Shown here: positions 28,854-38,373 of the stretch, in pieces | Numbering within the stretch: the stretch's first letter is position 1 | Layout: every line of letters begins with the position of its first letter | Assembly (NCBI GenBank): GCA_004144595.1 | Contig: SEEM01000011.1 | Location: 1-64,000 of the forward strand | Direction of reading: 5' to 3' | Length of the DNA: 64,000 bases | Source: Hyphomicrobiales bacterium | GTDB lineage: Bacteria > Pseudomonadota > Alphaproteobacteria > Rhizobiales > Beijerinckiaceae | The notes under the pieces: model-generated | Told to the model about the DNA's origin: nothing | Seen by the model: the letters and a program-made list of their open reading frames with translations, nothing else | Database searches by the model: none | Translations under genes and position numbers: made by a program

Positions 28854-30362
28854 GTGGATATGCTGAACGGAATCCTTCTTGGCTTTGCACAGGCGGCGAC
28901 GCCGACCGCGTTGTTGTTTTGCCTGCTGGGCGTGCTGCTGGGAACGCTGGTCGGTGTTCTGCCCGGCGTCGGCCCCAGCGCGACCATCGCCATGCTGCTG
29001 CCGATCACACTCGGGCTCTCCCCCCTGACCGCGCTCATCATGCTGGCCGGCATCTATTACGGCGCCCAGTATGGCGGATCGACCACGGCCATCCTGGTGA
29101 ACATCCCCGGAGAGCCCTCATCCGCGGTCACGGCGATCGACGGATACCAGATGGCGCGGCAGGGGCGGGCGGGAGCCGCTCTGTCCATCTCGGCCGTTGG
29201 CTCTTTCGTCGCCGGTACGATCTCGACGCTGGTGATCGCAGTCGCCTCTCCGGCTCTCAGCCAACTGGCGCTTCGGTTCGGTGCACCGGAATATTTCGCG
29301 TTGACGCTGCTTGGAATCGTCCTGATCATCGTCCTGTCGCATGGCTCGCTCCTGAAGGGGTTGGCCATGGCGACCTTCGGACTGCTGCTCGGCCAGGTCG
29401 GGACGGACGTCTTCACCTCCGCGACGCGCTTTACCTTCGGCATCGACGAACTGCGCAGCGGGATCGGCTTCATCGCCGTGTCCGTCGGGGTCTTCGGCAT
29501 CGCCGAAATCCTTCGTAATCTCGAAACCGACGATGGCGCGCCGCCTAAGCTGCACAAGATCGATCGCCTCATGCCCACGCGAGCCGATATCGCGCGAAGC
29601 ACCGGGCCTGTCTTGCGCGGCACCGTGCTCGGTTCGGTTCTCGGCGTGCTCCCGGGAGGCGGGGCGTTTCTATCGTCCTTCGCCTCTTACGCGATCGAGA
29701 AGCGCCTTTCGCGCCATCCCGAGGAATTCGGGAAGGGAGCGGTCGAAGGCGTGGCGGGGCCGGAAAGCGCCAACAACGCCGGAGCGCAGACCTCCTTCAT
29801 TCCGATGCTGACGCTGGGCATTCCGTCGAACGCCGTGATGGCGCTGATGCTTGGCGCAATGGTCGTTCAGGGCATCCAGCCCGGGCCCCGTGTGATCGTC
29901 ACCCAGCCCGAGTTGTTCTGGGGCCTGATCGCTTCGATGTGGATCGGCAACGTCATGCTGGTCGTGCTCAACCTTCCTATGGTCGGACTTTGGGTCAAAC
30001 TGCTGCAGGTTCCCTACTCGGTGCTCTTTCCCGGCATCCTGGCATTCTCCTGCATCGGCGCCTTCAGCGCCAACGGCAACACGCTGGACATCTACCTGCT
30101 GTCGATCGCGGGTCTGGGCGGCTACCTGCTGTCGCGCGTCGGCTGCGATCCCGCGCCCTTCCTGCTCGGGTTCGTTCTGGGGCCGATGGTGGAGGAGCAT
30201 TTCCGGCGCGCCATGTTGATCTCCGAAGGCAACCCGCTCGTCTTCTTCGAGCGACCGATCAGCGCCGCATTGATGATCTGCGTTGCGATCGTCGCGACGC
30301 TGACCTTCGTCCCGTCCTTGCTGAACGCGCGCAAGGCGGTGTTCACCAGCGCCGAGGATTAG
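28854..30362 (+). CDS. tctA: Tripartite tricarboxylate transporter large permease (TctA)
   Basis: A 502-residue, strongly hydrophobic permease of normal TctA length with about 11-12 membrane segments. The family motifs [17 protein letters not shown] (near 29) and a second [13 protein letters not shown] repeat (near 264) are present, as is [11 protein letters not shown] near 302. The GTG at 28854 is used, with AAGGACGAG at a good distance; ATG 28860 is an equally possible start. It is the main channel for the solute bound by the protein encoded at 23522. Confidence 0.95.
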   Translation: MDMLNGILLGFAQAATPTALLFCLLGVLLGTLVGVLPGVGPSATIAMLLPITLGLSPLTALIMLAGIYYGAQYGGSTTAILVNIPGEPSSAVTAIDGYQMARQGRAGAALSISAVGSFVAGTISTLVIAVASPALSQLALRFGAPEYFALTLLGIVLIIVLSHGSLLKGLAMATFGLLLGQVGTDVFTSATRFTFGIDELRSGIGFIAVSVGVFGIAEILRNLETDDGAPPKLHKIDRLMPTRADIARSTGPVLRGTVLGSVLGVLPGGGAFLSSFASYAIEKRLSRHPEEFGKGAVEGVAGPESANNAGAQTSFIPMLTLGIPSNAVMALMLGAMVVQGIQPGPRVIVTQPELFWGLIASMWIGNVMLVVLNLPMVGLWVKLLQVPYSVLFPGILAFSCIGAFSANGNTLDIYLLSIAGLGGYLLSRVGCDPAPFLLGFVLGPMVEEHFRRAMLISEGNPLVFFERPISAALMICVAIVATLTFVPSLLNARKAVFTSAED

Positions 30363-30412
30363 AGGACCGCCCCGAGCAGTCGGCTCGGTGCCGGGAGCAG
30401 CCAATCGTGCAG

Positions 30413-31069
30413 ATGGAGCCAGACCCCGCGATGCGACGTATAACGCTTTCATTCGACAACGGGCCGCATCCCGAGGTCACACCTTTCGTTCTCGACATCC
30501 TCGCCCGGCACGGCATCGCGACGACCTTCTTCATCGTCGGCGACAAGCTGGCGGGAGCGCGCGCGGCAAGCGAGCGCGCGCATGCCGAGGGTCACTGGAT
30601 CGGGAACCACACCTGGAGCCACTCGCAGCCCTTTCGCGAGCGCGGAGACGTCGATTTCGTCCATTCGGAGATCGATCGCACACAGGCCGCGCTTGGTACG
30701 CTCGCACATCCCGACAAGTTCTTCCGACCCTTCGGCGGACAGGGGCGGCTCGATGGAGCGCTGAACGGCTGCGCGGCTGAGCATCTGCAAAAGGGCGGCT
30801 TTACCTGCGTGCTCTGGAACGCCGTGCCCGGTGACTGGAAGGACCATGACGGTTGGCCCGATGTCGCCCTTAGCCAAATCCAGAACCTAGATTGGCCGCT
30901 CCTGGTCCTGCACGACATCAATCTGGCCGCCATGCGCCACCTCGACCGTTTCGTGGGCACATTGCGCGATCGCGATTTTGCTTTCGAGCAGGCCTTCCCG
31001 CCAAGCTGCCTGGCTATCGAGCGCGGGAGTCCAGCCGTTGTTCTCAGGGATGGCGTCGTCGCAAACTAG
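30413..31069 (+). CDS. Polysaccharide deacetylase (NodB domain) family protein, altered metal site
   Basis: A 218-residue NodB-fold protein. Motif 1 reads SFDNG (Asp15, Asn16) where active deacetylases have TFDDG: the second aspartate, a metal ligand, is asparagine. Motif 2 HTWSH (His66, His70) is intact, as is a RPFGGQG motif 3 and LVLHDI near the C-terminus. No signal peptide is seen, so it should be cytoplasmic. It is the last gene after tctA (50-base gap) and may act on a small amide or imide of the pathway instead of a polysaccharide. ATG 30431 is an alternative start. Confidence 0.85.
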   Translation: MEPDPAMRRITLSFDNGPHPEVTPFVLDILARHGIATTFFIVGDKLAGARAASERAHAEGHWIGNHTWSHSQPFRERGDVDFVHSEIDRTQAALGTLAHPDKFFRPFGGQGRLDGALNGCAAEHLQKGGFTCVLWNAVPGDWKDHDGWPDVALSQIQNLDWPLLVLHDINLAAMRHLDRFVGTLRDRDFAFEQAFPPSCLAIERGSPAVVLRDGVVAN

Positions 31070-31255
31070 GCTGATCGATCTTTCTGGCTGCACCGCACAT
31101 CGCGGCAGTCGACGTCGCTCAAGAAGCAGATGCCCCGCCGGCCCTACTCGCGTTACACCCGGTTCGATCGATCCGGTCCGCTGGCCGGCCGACCGCGCAT
31201 CACGGCTGATGCCAGGATCGCTCTTCCCGATCGGAGGACGAGGGTGGCGGCCGCT

Positions 31256-32485
31256 CTAGGGCGTCGTTTCGCTGGCAGATGCGGCGCGCGCACGCCGTCT
31301 CCTGCGCTCGCGGACATGGCTCGCGGCCTGCAGCGCGGCGGCAGCGGCGCCAAGAGCGACTCCGAGCGCCACGACGCCGGACCATCCGGCCGTCTGCCAG
31401 GCGTAGGTCCCGGTCGCCGAACCGAAGGCGCCGCCGAGGAACATCGCGCCCATCAGGATGGTGTTCAGGCGGGCCCGGGCTTCCGGACGCAGCGCAAAGA
31501 CGATGTGCTGGTTCGAGACCAGCGCCGATTGCATGCCAAAATCGAGCAGCACGACGCCAAGGACGAGTCCAGCGAGAGACGTCCATAGTCCGAAGACCAG
31601 CCATGACGACAAGGTCACGATGGCGCCCAGCGCAACCACGGGAGCGGCCCCCTTGGAATCCGCGACGCGGCCGGCAAGCGGTGCCGCGAGGATTCCGACC
31701 GCGCCGACGATGCCGAAAAGTCCTGCCACATCGGCGCCGAGGCCGAAGGGCGGCGCCTGCAGGCGGAATGCGAGAACGGTCCAGAAGACAGTGAAGGCGG
31801 CAAAAAGCAGGGCCTGGGTGAGTGCAGCCAGCCGCAAGGCAGGGAATTCCCGCCACAGGTGCAGCATCGAATGCAGCAGGCGGCCATAGCCGAGCTGGGA
31901 ATCCGGCCTGCTCTGCGGGAGCTTCAGCATCATCAGGGCGCCCGCACCCAGCGCCATCGGCACGCCGAGCCAGAACATCTCGCGCCAGCCGCCAAGCGTC
32001 GCGACGAAGCCGGCCAGCGTACGGCTGAGCAGGATGCCGGTCAGGATTCCCGCCAGGATCGTGCCGACCGTGGCGCCGCGCCGCTCCGACGCGGAGAGAT
32101 GGGCAGCCAACGGCACGATCTGCTGCGCGACCGTTGCAGCCAGGCCGACGAGAAGCGAGGCGAGCACCAGCAGGGCCGCGCCCGGTGCCAGAGCCGCGAG
32201 AACGAGCGCCACGGCCAGGACCCCGAACTGGATGACGATGAGACGCCTGCGTTCGACGATGTCGCCGAGCGGCACCAGCAGGAAAAGCCCTGCGGCGTAT
32301 CCGAGCTGCGTCGCGGTCGGGATGAGCCCCGACAGGGTGCCGGGCAGGTCCGCCTCGATCAGCCCGAGCATGGGCTGGTTGTAGTAAATGTTGGCGACCG
32401 CGACGCCCGCTGCGGCCGACATTGCATAAATTGGCGTGCTGCCGATGCGTGGCCGGCTTGCTTCCGGCTTGACGGGCCTGTCCAT
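31256..32485 (-). CDS. MFS transporter
   Basis: A 409-residue major facilitator protein with about 12 membrane segments. The N-terminal half includes NIYYNQPML near residue 33 and the loop-2 region [15 protein letters not shown] near 74, which fits the drug:H+ antiporter 1 group. GGAG precedes the ATG. The arginine-rich C-terminus ([11 protein letters not shown]) is cytoplasmic. It is probably an exporter of small organic compounds; substrate unknown. Transcribed alone, away from a 339-base spacer. The spacer 31070-31255, shared with the convergent deacetylase gene, shows nothing clear. Confidence 0.92.
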   Translation of the reverse strand: MDRPVKPEASRPRIGSTPIYAMSAAAGVAVANIYYNQPMLGLIEADLPGTLSGLIPTATQLGYAAGLFLLVPLGDIVERRRLIVIQFGVLAVALVLAALAPGAALLVLASLLVGLAATVAQQIVPLAAHLSASERRGATVGTILAGILTGILLSRTLAGFVATLGGWREMFWLGVPMALGAGALMMLKLPQSRPDSQLGYGRLLHSMLHLWREFPALRLAALTQALLFAAFTVFWTVLAFRLQAPPFGLGADVAGLFGIVGAVGILAAPLAGRVADSKGAAPVVALGAIVTLSSWLVFGLWTSLAGLVLGVVLLDFGMQSALVSNQHIVFALRPEARARLNTILMGAMFLGGAFGSATGTYAWQTAGWSGVVALGVALGAAAAALQAASHVRERRRRRARAASASETTP

Positions 32486-32824
32486 GGTCTATGCTCCGCT
32501 GGCGGGCCGGCCGGCTCTGGTTGGCGGTCGATCCGAATCTGGTGGCTTCGAAGCTACAGGCAGGCGCTCGCGCATTCTGTAGCGCTTGCGGATATCCGGC
32601 TCACACCTGCGTATGATTGCCGGAGCGGCCCACCGCATTGTCTCAATGAATGGCGGCCCTGTGGCGGAGCGTTCAGGGCTCCCGTAACTCAACGGGGAGA
32701 TCGCGCTCCTTCCGGCCTTCCCTCTGATCGGCTCGCGGCGTTCTCGACCTGCGGCTGCGGTCAAACGAAAGGGAGGGCGGAGATGCTCCGCCCTCCCTCT
32801 ATCGATCTCGCGCGTGGTTGCGCG
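32486..32824. other. 339-base intergenic region upstream of the MFS gene
   Basis: No supported gene. It should carry the MFS promoter; no clear operator palindrome was found. At its right end is the strong terminator of the alpha/beta hydrolase gene (32770-32798). Confidence 0.5.
32770..32798 (-). terminator. Rho-independent terminator of the alpha/beta hydrolase gene
   Basis: A perfect 13-base stem, AGGGAGGGCGGAG with CTCCGCCCTCCCT, closed by only three bases, starting 27 bases after the hydrolase stop on the minus strand and followed there by TTCGTTTG. Confidence 0.8.
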
Positions 32825-33805
32825 TCAGCCCTTCACGAAGGCCAGCAGATCCGGGTTGATGACGTCGGCATGGGTGGTCAGCATGCCGTGCGGGAAGCCC
32901 GGGTAGAGCTTGAGCGTGCCGTGCTTGAGCAGTTTGACCGAGAGCACGCCGGCATCCTGATAGGGAACGATCTGATCGTCTTCTCCGTGAAGAACCAGGG
33001 TCGGCACGGTGATCGCCTTCAGATCCTCGGTCTGGTCCGTTTCGGAGAAGGCCTTGATGCCTTCGTAATGGGCCAGGGCGCCGCCGATCATGCCCTGACG
33101 CCACCAGTTCTGAATGACGCCCTGCGAAATCTTCGCACCCTCGCGGTTGAAACCGTAGAATGGCCCGGTCGGTAGGTCGAGGAAGAACTGTGCGCGGTTG
33201 TCGGCGAGCGCCTTGCGCAGCCCGTCGAAGACCTCGATCGGCAGACCGCCGGGATTGGCTGCGGTCTTCAGCATCAGCGGCGGCACGGCGCTGACCAGCA
33301 CGGCCTTGGCGACGCGGCCCGCGGGCTGGCCGAACTTCGCGACATAGCGGGCGACCTCGCCGCCACCGGTCGAGTGCCCGATATGGACGGCGTTCTTGAG
33401 GTCGAGATGCTCGACGACGGCGAAGGCGTCGGCGGCGTAGTGATCCATGTCGTTGCCGGTGTCGACCTGCGACGAACGGCCATGGCCGCGGCGGTCATGG
33501 GCCACGACGCGGTAGCCGTTCGCGAGGAAGAACAGCATCTGCGTATCCCAGTCGTCGGAAGATAGCGGCCAGCCGTGATGAAACATGACCGGCTGGGCGC
33601 TTTTGGGGCCCCAGTCCTTGTAGAAGATCTCGACGCCGTCCTTGGTCTTGACGTAACCGCTGCTCATGGTCGTGGCTCCTGTCGGGTTGATACTGGCTGG
33701 TGAAGGTTGTGCGGGTGCTGCCTCAGGGATCAGGCTCGCTGCAGAAGCGGCTGCCATGCCGGCCATCGCAGCTCGCCGGGTGAGGATGAAACGAGCGTCG
33801 GACAT
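32825..33805 (-). CDS. Alpha/beta hydrolase (non-heme chloroperoxidase-like) with Tat-type leader
   Basis: A 326-residue alpha/beta hydrolase of the cofactor-free haloperoxidase/esterase group: nucleophile Ser in GHSTGGGE, acid in HGEDDQIVP and His in FPHGM. From ATG 33805 it has a twin-arginine leader ([18 protein letters not shown], then APAQPS). A second in-frame ATG at 33667 has a better AGGAG site and gives 280 residues, the usual family length. Both a secreted and a cytoplasmic form are possible. It lies downstream of the receiver and two-component genes on the same strand and ends in a strong terminator. Confidence 0.92.
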   Translation of the reverse strand: MSDARFILTRRAAMAGMAAASAASLIPEAAPAQPSPASINPTGATTMSSGYVKTKDGVEIFYKDWGPKSAQPVMFHHGWPLSSDDWDTQMLFFLANGYRVVAHDRRGHGRSSQVDTGNDMDHYAADAFAVVEHLDLKNAVHIGHSTGGGEVARYVAKFGQPAGRVAKAVLVSAVPPLMLKTAANPGGLPIEVFDGLRKALADNRAQFFLDLPTGPFYGFNREGAKISQGVIQNWWRQGMIGGALAHYEGIKAFSETDQTEDLKAITVPTLVLHGEDDQIVPYQDAGVLSVKLLKHGTLKLYPGFPHGMLTTHADVINPDLLAFVKG

Positions 33806-33881
33806 GGCCTTGTCTCCGCATTGGGTAGCTGACAAAGGCAGGTTAGGCGGGGGCAGCCGGGGCTGAAATCCTACGCTTGGA

Positions 33882-34292
33882 TCAGCGCCTCATACGAAGG
33901 TGTGGGGTTGCGCTGCTCAGCCGGCGATGCGCCAGCACCGCGGCCAGGTGATGCGCGATTATGTCGGGTTCGGCGGGCTTGTCGAGGAAAGCGCAAGCGC
34001 CCGCGGCCATGACCCGCTCGCGCGTGGCAGTTGTCGGAAAGGCCGTCATGAAGATCATCGGAAAGCTCCGTCCGGTCGCTATCAGTTCGGCCTGGAGCTG
34101 GTCTCCGGTCATCTCGGGCATCTGGATATCGGAGATCATGCAGTCGGGAGCGCCCGTCTCGCAATCTGCGAGGAATTCCTGCGCCGAGCCGTAGCTGCGG
34201 GCCTCGTAGCCCAGCGAGCGGATCAGGCTGGCCAGCGAATTGCGAACGCCGTCGTCGTCATCGACGATCGCGACTGTCGGTATGTGATGCAT
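33882..34292 (-). CDS. Single-domain response regulator (receiver only)
   Basis: A 136-residue receiver domain with the acidic pocket DDDD at 11-14, phospho-acceptor Asp55 ([11 protein letters not shown]), the conserved Thr in FMTAFP and Lys in FLDKP. No output domain follows. ATG 34292 is chosen because the beta-1 strand starts directly after it. It is 63 bases downstream of the FixJ-like gene and so shares the operon of the kinase at 35036; it may act as a phosphate sink or bind a partner protein. Receiver-only proteins next to FixJ-type regulators are common in this order. Confidence 0.92.
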   Translation of the reverse strand: MHHIPTVAIVDDDDGVRNSLASLIRSLGYEARSYGSAQEFLADCETGAPDCMISDIQMPEMTGDQLQAELIATGRSFPMIFMTAFPTTATRERVMAAGACAFLDKPAEPDIIAHHLAAVLAHRRLSSATPHLRMRR

Positions 34293-34355
34293 GTCCACGC
34301 TTCTTGGTGCCGATGGTCGCACAAAAGGGGGACTCCGGTGCGCGGCCTGGCTTGG

Positions 34356-35039
34356 TTATGAAGGATCGCGCAGGGCGCGGCCATCATACGCAGGTTTGCC
34401 CCCCAGGGCCTCGGCCGCGCGGACGAGGTCAGCCAGCGTGCGCACACCCATCTTTCGCATGACGTTGCCGCGATGAATTTTCACCGTGATCTCGCTGAGC
34501 CCGAGGACGCCGGCGACCTGCTTGTTCATCAGCCCGGCGACGACATGCGTCATCACCTCGCGCTCCCTCGCAGTCAGCGTCGCATAGGCCGCACGCTGCT
34601 CGTCCAGCGCCGCAGTCGCGCTGCGCCGCTGCCGGTCGCGCTCGATCGCGGACGTCACCGCATCGAGCATTTCCTGATCGCGGAAAGGCTTTGACAGGAA
34701 ATCGACCGCACCTGCCTTCATCGCCCGCACGGTCATCGGTATGTCGCCATGGCCGGTCATGAACACGATCGGCAGCGCGATCCCCTGCCGGGCCAGCTGG
34801 TCCTGGAAGTCGAGGCCGCTGATGCCGGGCAGGCGCACGTCGAGGATCATGCAGCCCGGCACGTCGGGCAAGGTGCCCTGCAGCAGCTCCGCCGGCGCGC
34901 CGAAGAGCCGCGTCGCCAGCCCCACCGACCGGATCAGGCTGTCGAGGGATTCACGCACTGCCGGATCGTCGTCCAAGATCAAGACGAGTGGCGGGCCCGG
35001 AGAGGCCGGGACTGGCTTGACGGAGGTCTGCCTGATCAT
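34356..35039 (-). CDS. FixJ/LuxR-type response regulator
   Basis: A 227-residue regulator: receiver domain (about 17-135, phospho-acceptor Asp67 in LDVRLPG, Lys in FLSKPF) and a LuxR-type helix-turn-helix (about 157-220, LTAREREVMTHVVAGLMNKQ). The ATG at 35039 overlaps the kinase stop by four bases (ATGA), so kinase and regulator are translationally coupled and form a cognate pair. Targets are unknown; the divergent Dps/peroxiredoxin group is a reasonable guess. The frame stays open upstream only as read-through of the kinase gene. Confidence 0.95.
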   Translation of the reverse strand: MIRQTSVKPVPASPGPPLVLILDDDPAVRESLDSLIRSVGLATRLFGAPAELLQGTLPDVPGCMILDVRLPGISGLDFQDQLARQGIALPIVFMTGHGDIPMTVRAMKAGAVDFLSKPFRDQEMLDAVTSAIERDRQRRSATAALDEQRAAYATLTAREREVMTHVVAGLMNKQVAGVLGLSEITVKIHRGNVMRKMGVRTLADLVRAAEALGGKPAYDGRALRDPS

Positions 35040-37021
35040 GCCGCGGTACCATGGCGGGGAATGGGAAGGGTCAGGCGGAATGTCGCTCCGCCGCCCGGAG
35101 AGCTCTCGACCGAAAGCTTTCCGCCATGAGCTTCTGCGGTCGTGCGGCAGATCGCAAGACCCATGCCCATTCCCTCCGGCTTGGTCGTGAAGAAGGGATC
35201 GAACAGGCGCTCGACATTCTCGGGCGAGATGCCGGGACCGGTGTCGCGGAGCGCGATCTCGACGCAAGCCTCGGATATTTGGCCGGACACCTGACCCGCA
35301 GTGATCGTCAGCAGGCGCCGGCCATCTTGCTCCGACATGGCCTGCCCGGCATTGACCATCAGGTTGACCAGGACCTGCTGGAGCTGGATCCGGTCGCCGA
35401 CGACCAGCGGCAGGTCCGTCGCGACCTCGAAGCGCATCTCGACCTCGGCCCGCGCGAGTTCCCGCTGCACGAGATGTGCCGCATCCTCGATCAGCGCGGC
35501 GACGTCGAGCGCGGTCGACAGGGTCGGTGTCTTGGTCAGGAAGGCCCGGATCCGCTTGACGATCTCGCTGGCGCGCCGCCCTTCGGACACGACACGCCCG
35601 ATGGCGCTGTCGACCTCCTGCAGGTCAGGCTTGTCGCGGCGCAGCCAGCGCAGTGCTGCCTCGCCGTTGGTGACGACCGCCATCAATGGCTGGTTGACCT
35701 CATGGGCGATCGACGCGGTGAGCTCTCCCAATGTCGCCACGCGGGCGGCATGGGCGAGTTCCGCCTGTGCGTGCAGCACCGCGTCCTCCGCCTGCCTGCG
35801 TTCGGTGATGTCGACGACGAAGACCAGCACGTTGCCGTCGCCGTCATCGACCGTCGGGAACGTGATGGCGAAGATGACCGGCACGCGACTGCCATCGGTC
35901 TTGACGATTTCCGTCTCGCCTTCATGGAAGCTGTCGCCCCGCACGAAAGCCGCTAATGCCGGGCCGAAGGTGGGATCGGTCTCGCTCAGCACGTCATCGA
36001 CCGTCTGGTGGAAATGCGAGGCGCTTCCGGATCCGATCATGGCGAGAAAGGCAGGATTGACGTCGACGATCTTCGTCAACCGGCGCAGGCGCGCGATCAG
36101 CTCGGGATGTGCAGCCAGATGGTTCGAGAGCGCCTCGCTGTCTGCCAGTCCGAGCGCGGCGAGTTCCGCCCGCGCCGCGCCCCAATCCTCCTGGACGACG
36201 CCGACCCGGGTCGCGTCGAACATGCGCCGGTAGCGTCTTTCGCTCTGAACCAACGCGGTGTGGGCAGCCTTGCGTTCGGTGATGTCCGTGTTCGTCTCGA
36301 GGATGCCGGCGACGCGTCCCTGGGCATCGTGCTGCAAGGCCCAGCGACTTTCCACCGTGATCCGCGCGCCGGTTTTCGTGCGGTGTTCCAGCGTGCCGTC
36401 CCAGCGCCCGGTTTCGTGCAGCACGCGATCCACCTCGCTGCGTGGCGAGGCGTACCGGGTCTCCAGCAGGTCATCGGCGACGCGGCCGGCCGCCTCGGCT
36501 GCGGACCAGCCATAGGTCTCTTCGGCGGCGCGATTCCAGAAGGTGATCTGTCCGAAGGGGTCGCGCACGAAGATCATGTCATGCGACAGGTCGAGCAGCG
36601 TGGCCTGGGCCGTAAGCGTCGCTGTGGCAGCCTGGTTCTTCAGGGAAAGCAAAGTCGCGATCATCGTGGCGGCAACGCTGACCAGGGCCCGCAAGGTCGG
36701 CGCGCTGCTCAGGCTCAAGCCATGCGTATCGATATAGGCGACGATCGTCAGCGACAGGCTGGCCCCCGAGGCCACGAGAATGTCGCCCCGCCGTCCGGTG
36801 CCTGCCGCCAGGAGCACCACCAGGACGTAGAGCACCGCCACTGCGCCCTCCAGGGGCGAGAGCGTGTCGAACAGGAAGATGCAAAGCGCCAGCAGGACCG
36901 CCGCGGCGCGAAACGACACCGAGGTCATCGCCGGCGTCACGAACGTGGCTGGGGCGAGACGGGGGTTCGACGCGGCTGATGGAGAGGCGCTGGTCCGATC
37001 GGCGGAAAGACGGGATGACAT
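35036..37021 (-). CDS. Membrane-anchored PAS sensor histidine kinase (FixL-like)
   Basis: A 661-residue kinase. The N-terminus has three or four membrane segments (about 32-110) without a large periplasmic loop. Two PAS domains follow (about 125-245 and 255-405), the first with ERK-type C-terminal DITERKA, then HisKA with His440 in ASIAHEVNQPL and an HATPase domain (NLMVNAG; DTGPGISPENVERLF; GMGMGLAI). The HEVNQPL form places it with the FixL/DctB kinases. No heme-ligand motif was recognised, so the signal is unknown. It is coupled to the FixJ-like regulator and diverges from dps. Confidence 0.94.
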   Translation of the reverse strand: MSSRLSADRTSASPSAASNPRLAPATFVTPAMTSVSFRAAAVLLALCIFLFDTLSPLEGAVAVLYVLVVLLAAGTGRRGDILVASGASLSLTIVAYIDTHGLSLSSAPTLRALVSVAATMIATLLSLKNQAATATLTAQATLLDLSHDMIFVRDPFGQITFWNRAAEETYGWSAAEAAGRVADDLLETRYASPRSEVDRVLHETGRWDGTLEHRTKTGARITVESRWALQHDAQGRVAGILETNTDITERKAAHTALVQSERRYRRMFDATRVGVVQEDWGAARAELAALGLADSEALSNHLAAHPELIARLRRLTKIVDVNPAFLAMIGSGSASHFHQTVDDVLSETDPTFGPALAAFVRGDSFHEGETEIVKTDGSRVPVIFAITFPTVDDGDGNVLVFVVDITERRQAEDAVLHAQAELAHAARVATLGELTASIAHEVNQPLMAVVTNGEAALRWLRRDKPDLQEVDSAIGRVVSEGRRASEIVKRIRAFLTKTPTLSTALDVAALIEDAAHLVQRELARAEVEMRFEVATDLPLVVGDRIQLQQVLVNLMVNAGQAMSEQDGRRLLTITAGQVSGQISEACVEIALRDTGPGISPENVERLFDPFFTTKPEGMGMGLAICRTTAEAHGGKLSVESSPGGGATFRLTLPIPRHGTAA

Positions 37022-37309
37022 GAAGAGTAGCTCGATCCAGTCGCAACGGCTGACATTCGGTTAGCACGGCTCATCGGCCTCGTCCCTTTCGACGAACGCG
37101 GAATGCGATCCGCAGCGTCACCTCGGCCAATGCGATCGGCGATGAAATCATACAAGGGTTTGGGTCAGGCCGGGCGGGGCTTTCGGCGTCCATCACAAAC
37201 CTAGGTATGAGCCCGATATGCCTTCGTGCGATTCAGCTGTTGGCGGCTGAGACCTAGGGTCAGGACATCGGGGAGCGAGGCTCCTCGAACCCAACCCCGG
37301 AGAGCCGCC
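37022..37309. promoter_or_regulatory. Divergent intergenic region between the histidine kinase and dps
   Basis: A 288-base spacer expected to hold both promoters. CCTAGGT at 37200-37206 and CCTAGG near 37255 are short palindromic hexamer elements, too short to call as operators. CCGGAGAG just before 37310 is the Dps Shine-Dalgarno. Confidence 0.35.
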
Positions 37310-37828
37310 ATGAACGACCTGTCCATCCATGCCAAGCGCGACGCTGCCTTGCGCACCCCGACCGATCTCGGCGCCAACGCCACGACCGACATCGGCGCAG
37401 CCTTGACCGGCGTCCTCGCCGACATGTTCGCGCTCTATCTCAAGACCAAGAACTTTCACTGGCACATGTCCGGCCCGCATTTCCGCGACTATCACCTGAT
37501 GCTCGACGAGCAGGGCGAGCAGATCTTCGCGACCACCGATGCGCTGGCCGAGCGTGTCCGCAAGGTCGGCGGCACGACTTTGCGCTCGATCGGCCATATC
37601 GGCCGGCTCCAGAGGCTGCCCGACAACGACGCAGACTATGTCACGCCACAGGACATGCTGGCCGAGCTCGCCGACGACAACCGCCGCCTGACCGGTTTCC
37701 TGCGCGCCGCCCACGCCGTCTGCGAGGAGCATAACGACGTCGCCTCGACCAGCCTCATCGAGGTCTGGATCGACGATGCCGAGCGCCGGAGCTGGTTCCT
37801 CTACGAGACGACGCGGCAACCGCGCTGA
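37310..37828 (+). CDS. dps: Dps family DNA-protection/ferritin-like protein
   Basis: A 172-residue Dps/ferritin-like protein with the intersubunit ferroxidase ligands in FHWHMSGPHFRDYHLMLDEQ (His and Asp/Glu, near residues 49-66). Dps dodecamers oxidise ferrous iron with peroxide and shield DNA in the cytoplasm. ATG 37310 has CCGGAG upstream; the open frame to 37226 is not conserved. It heads a plus-strand group with a peroxiredoxin (35 bases later) and a DsbA-like protein, consistent with an oxidative-stress operon, perhaps under the divergent two-component system. Confidence 0.94.
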   Translation: MNDLSIHAKRDAALRTPTDLGANATTDIGAALTGVLADMFALYLKTKNFHWHMSGPHFRDYHLMLDEQGEQIFATTDALAERVRKVGGTTLRSIGHIGRLQRLPDNDADYVTPQDMLAELADDNRRLTGFLRAAHAVCEEHNDVASTSLIEVWIDDAERRSWFLYETTRQPR

Positions 37829-37863
37829 GCACGCTCAGGCACGTCCGATCAGAGGAGACGATC

Positions 37864-38373
37864 ATGTCCGGAACCCATGCGACGTCGGCCCTGCCGGCGG
37901 GCACGCCAGCCCCCGCTTTCAGCCTTCCGGCAACGCCCGACCAGATGGTCTCGCTCGCCGATCTCAGCGGCAAGCCGGTGATCATCGCCTTCTATCCCGC
38001 AGACTGGAGCCCGGTCTGCGGGGATCAGATGGCGCTCTACAACGAGATACTGCCCGAGTTTCAAAAAGCCGGGGCGCAACTCGTCGGCATCTCGGTCGAC
38101 GGCGTGTGGTGTCACGCGGCCTTCGCCGGGGACCGCAAGCTGCATTTCCCGCTGCTCGCCGATTTCGAGCCCAAGGGCGCCGTCGCACGCAGCTTCGGCG
38201 TCTACCGCGACAAGGAGGGCATCGCCGAGCGCGCCCTCTTCGTCATCGACGCGGCCGGCATCATCCGCTGGAGCTTCGTCTCGCCGCTCGGCATCAACCC
38301 GGGCGCCGACGGCATCCTTGCAGTGCTCGACAATCTCGGCGCCGCCGCGCCGCCCGAAGGAACTCCGTCATGA
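37864..38373 (+). CDS. Peroxiredoxin (AhpC/TSA family)
   Basis: A 169-residue thioredoxin-fold peroxiredoxin. Peroxidatic Cys52 lies in DWSPVCGDQM, with the usual Pro/Thr-Ser environment altered to S-P-V. A second cysteine, Cys83 (VDGVWCHAAF), could be the resolving residue. It reduces hydroperoxides in the cytoplasm. GAGGAG precedes the start. Its stop overlaps the start of the DsbA-like gene by four bases (ATGA), which suggests the two products work together, the latter perhaps as electron donor or chaperone-like partner (inference). Confidence 0.94.
   Translation: MSGTHATSALPAGTPAPAFSLPATPDQMVSLADLSGKPVIIAFYPADWSPVCGDQMALYNEILPEFQKAGAQLVGISVDGVWCHAAFAGDRKLHFPLLADFEPKGAVARSFGVYRDKEGIAERALFVIDAAGIIRWSFVSPLGINPGADGILAVLDNLGAAAPPEGTPS

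Noticed and set aside
32489-32764. A 91-codon minus-strand open frame between the MFS and hydrolase genes
   Set aside because: No ribosome site or family resemblance, and composition unlike the neighbouring genes.
37200-37260. CCTAGGT and CCTAGGG elements upstream of dps, and ATCCTACGCTTGGAT near 33870, as FixJ-type binding sites
   Set aside because: Too short and too different from each other to support a motif without more copies.
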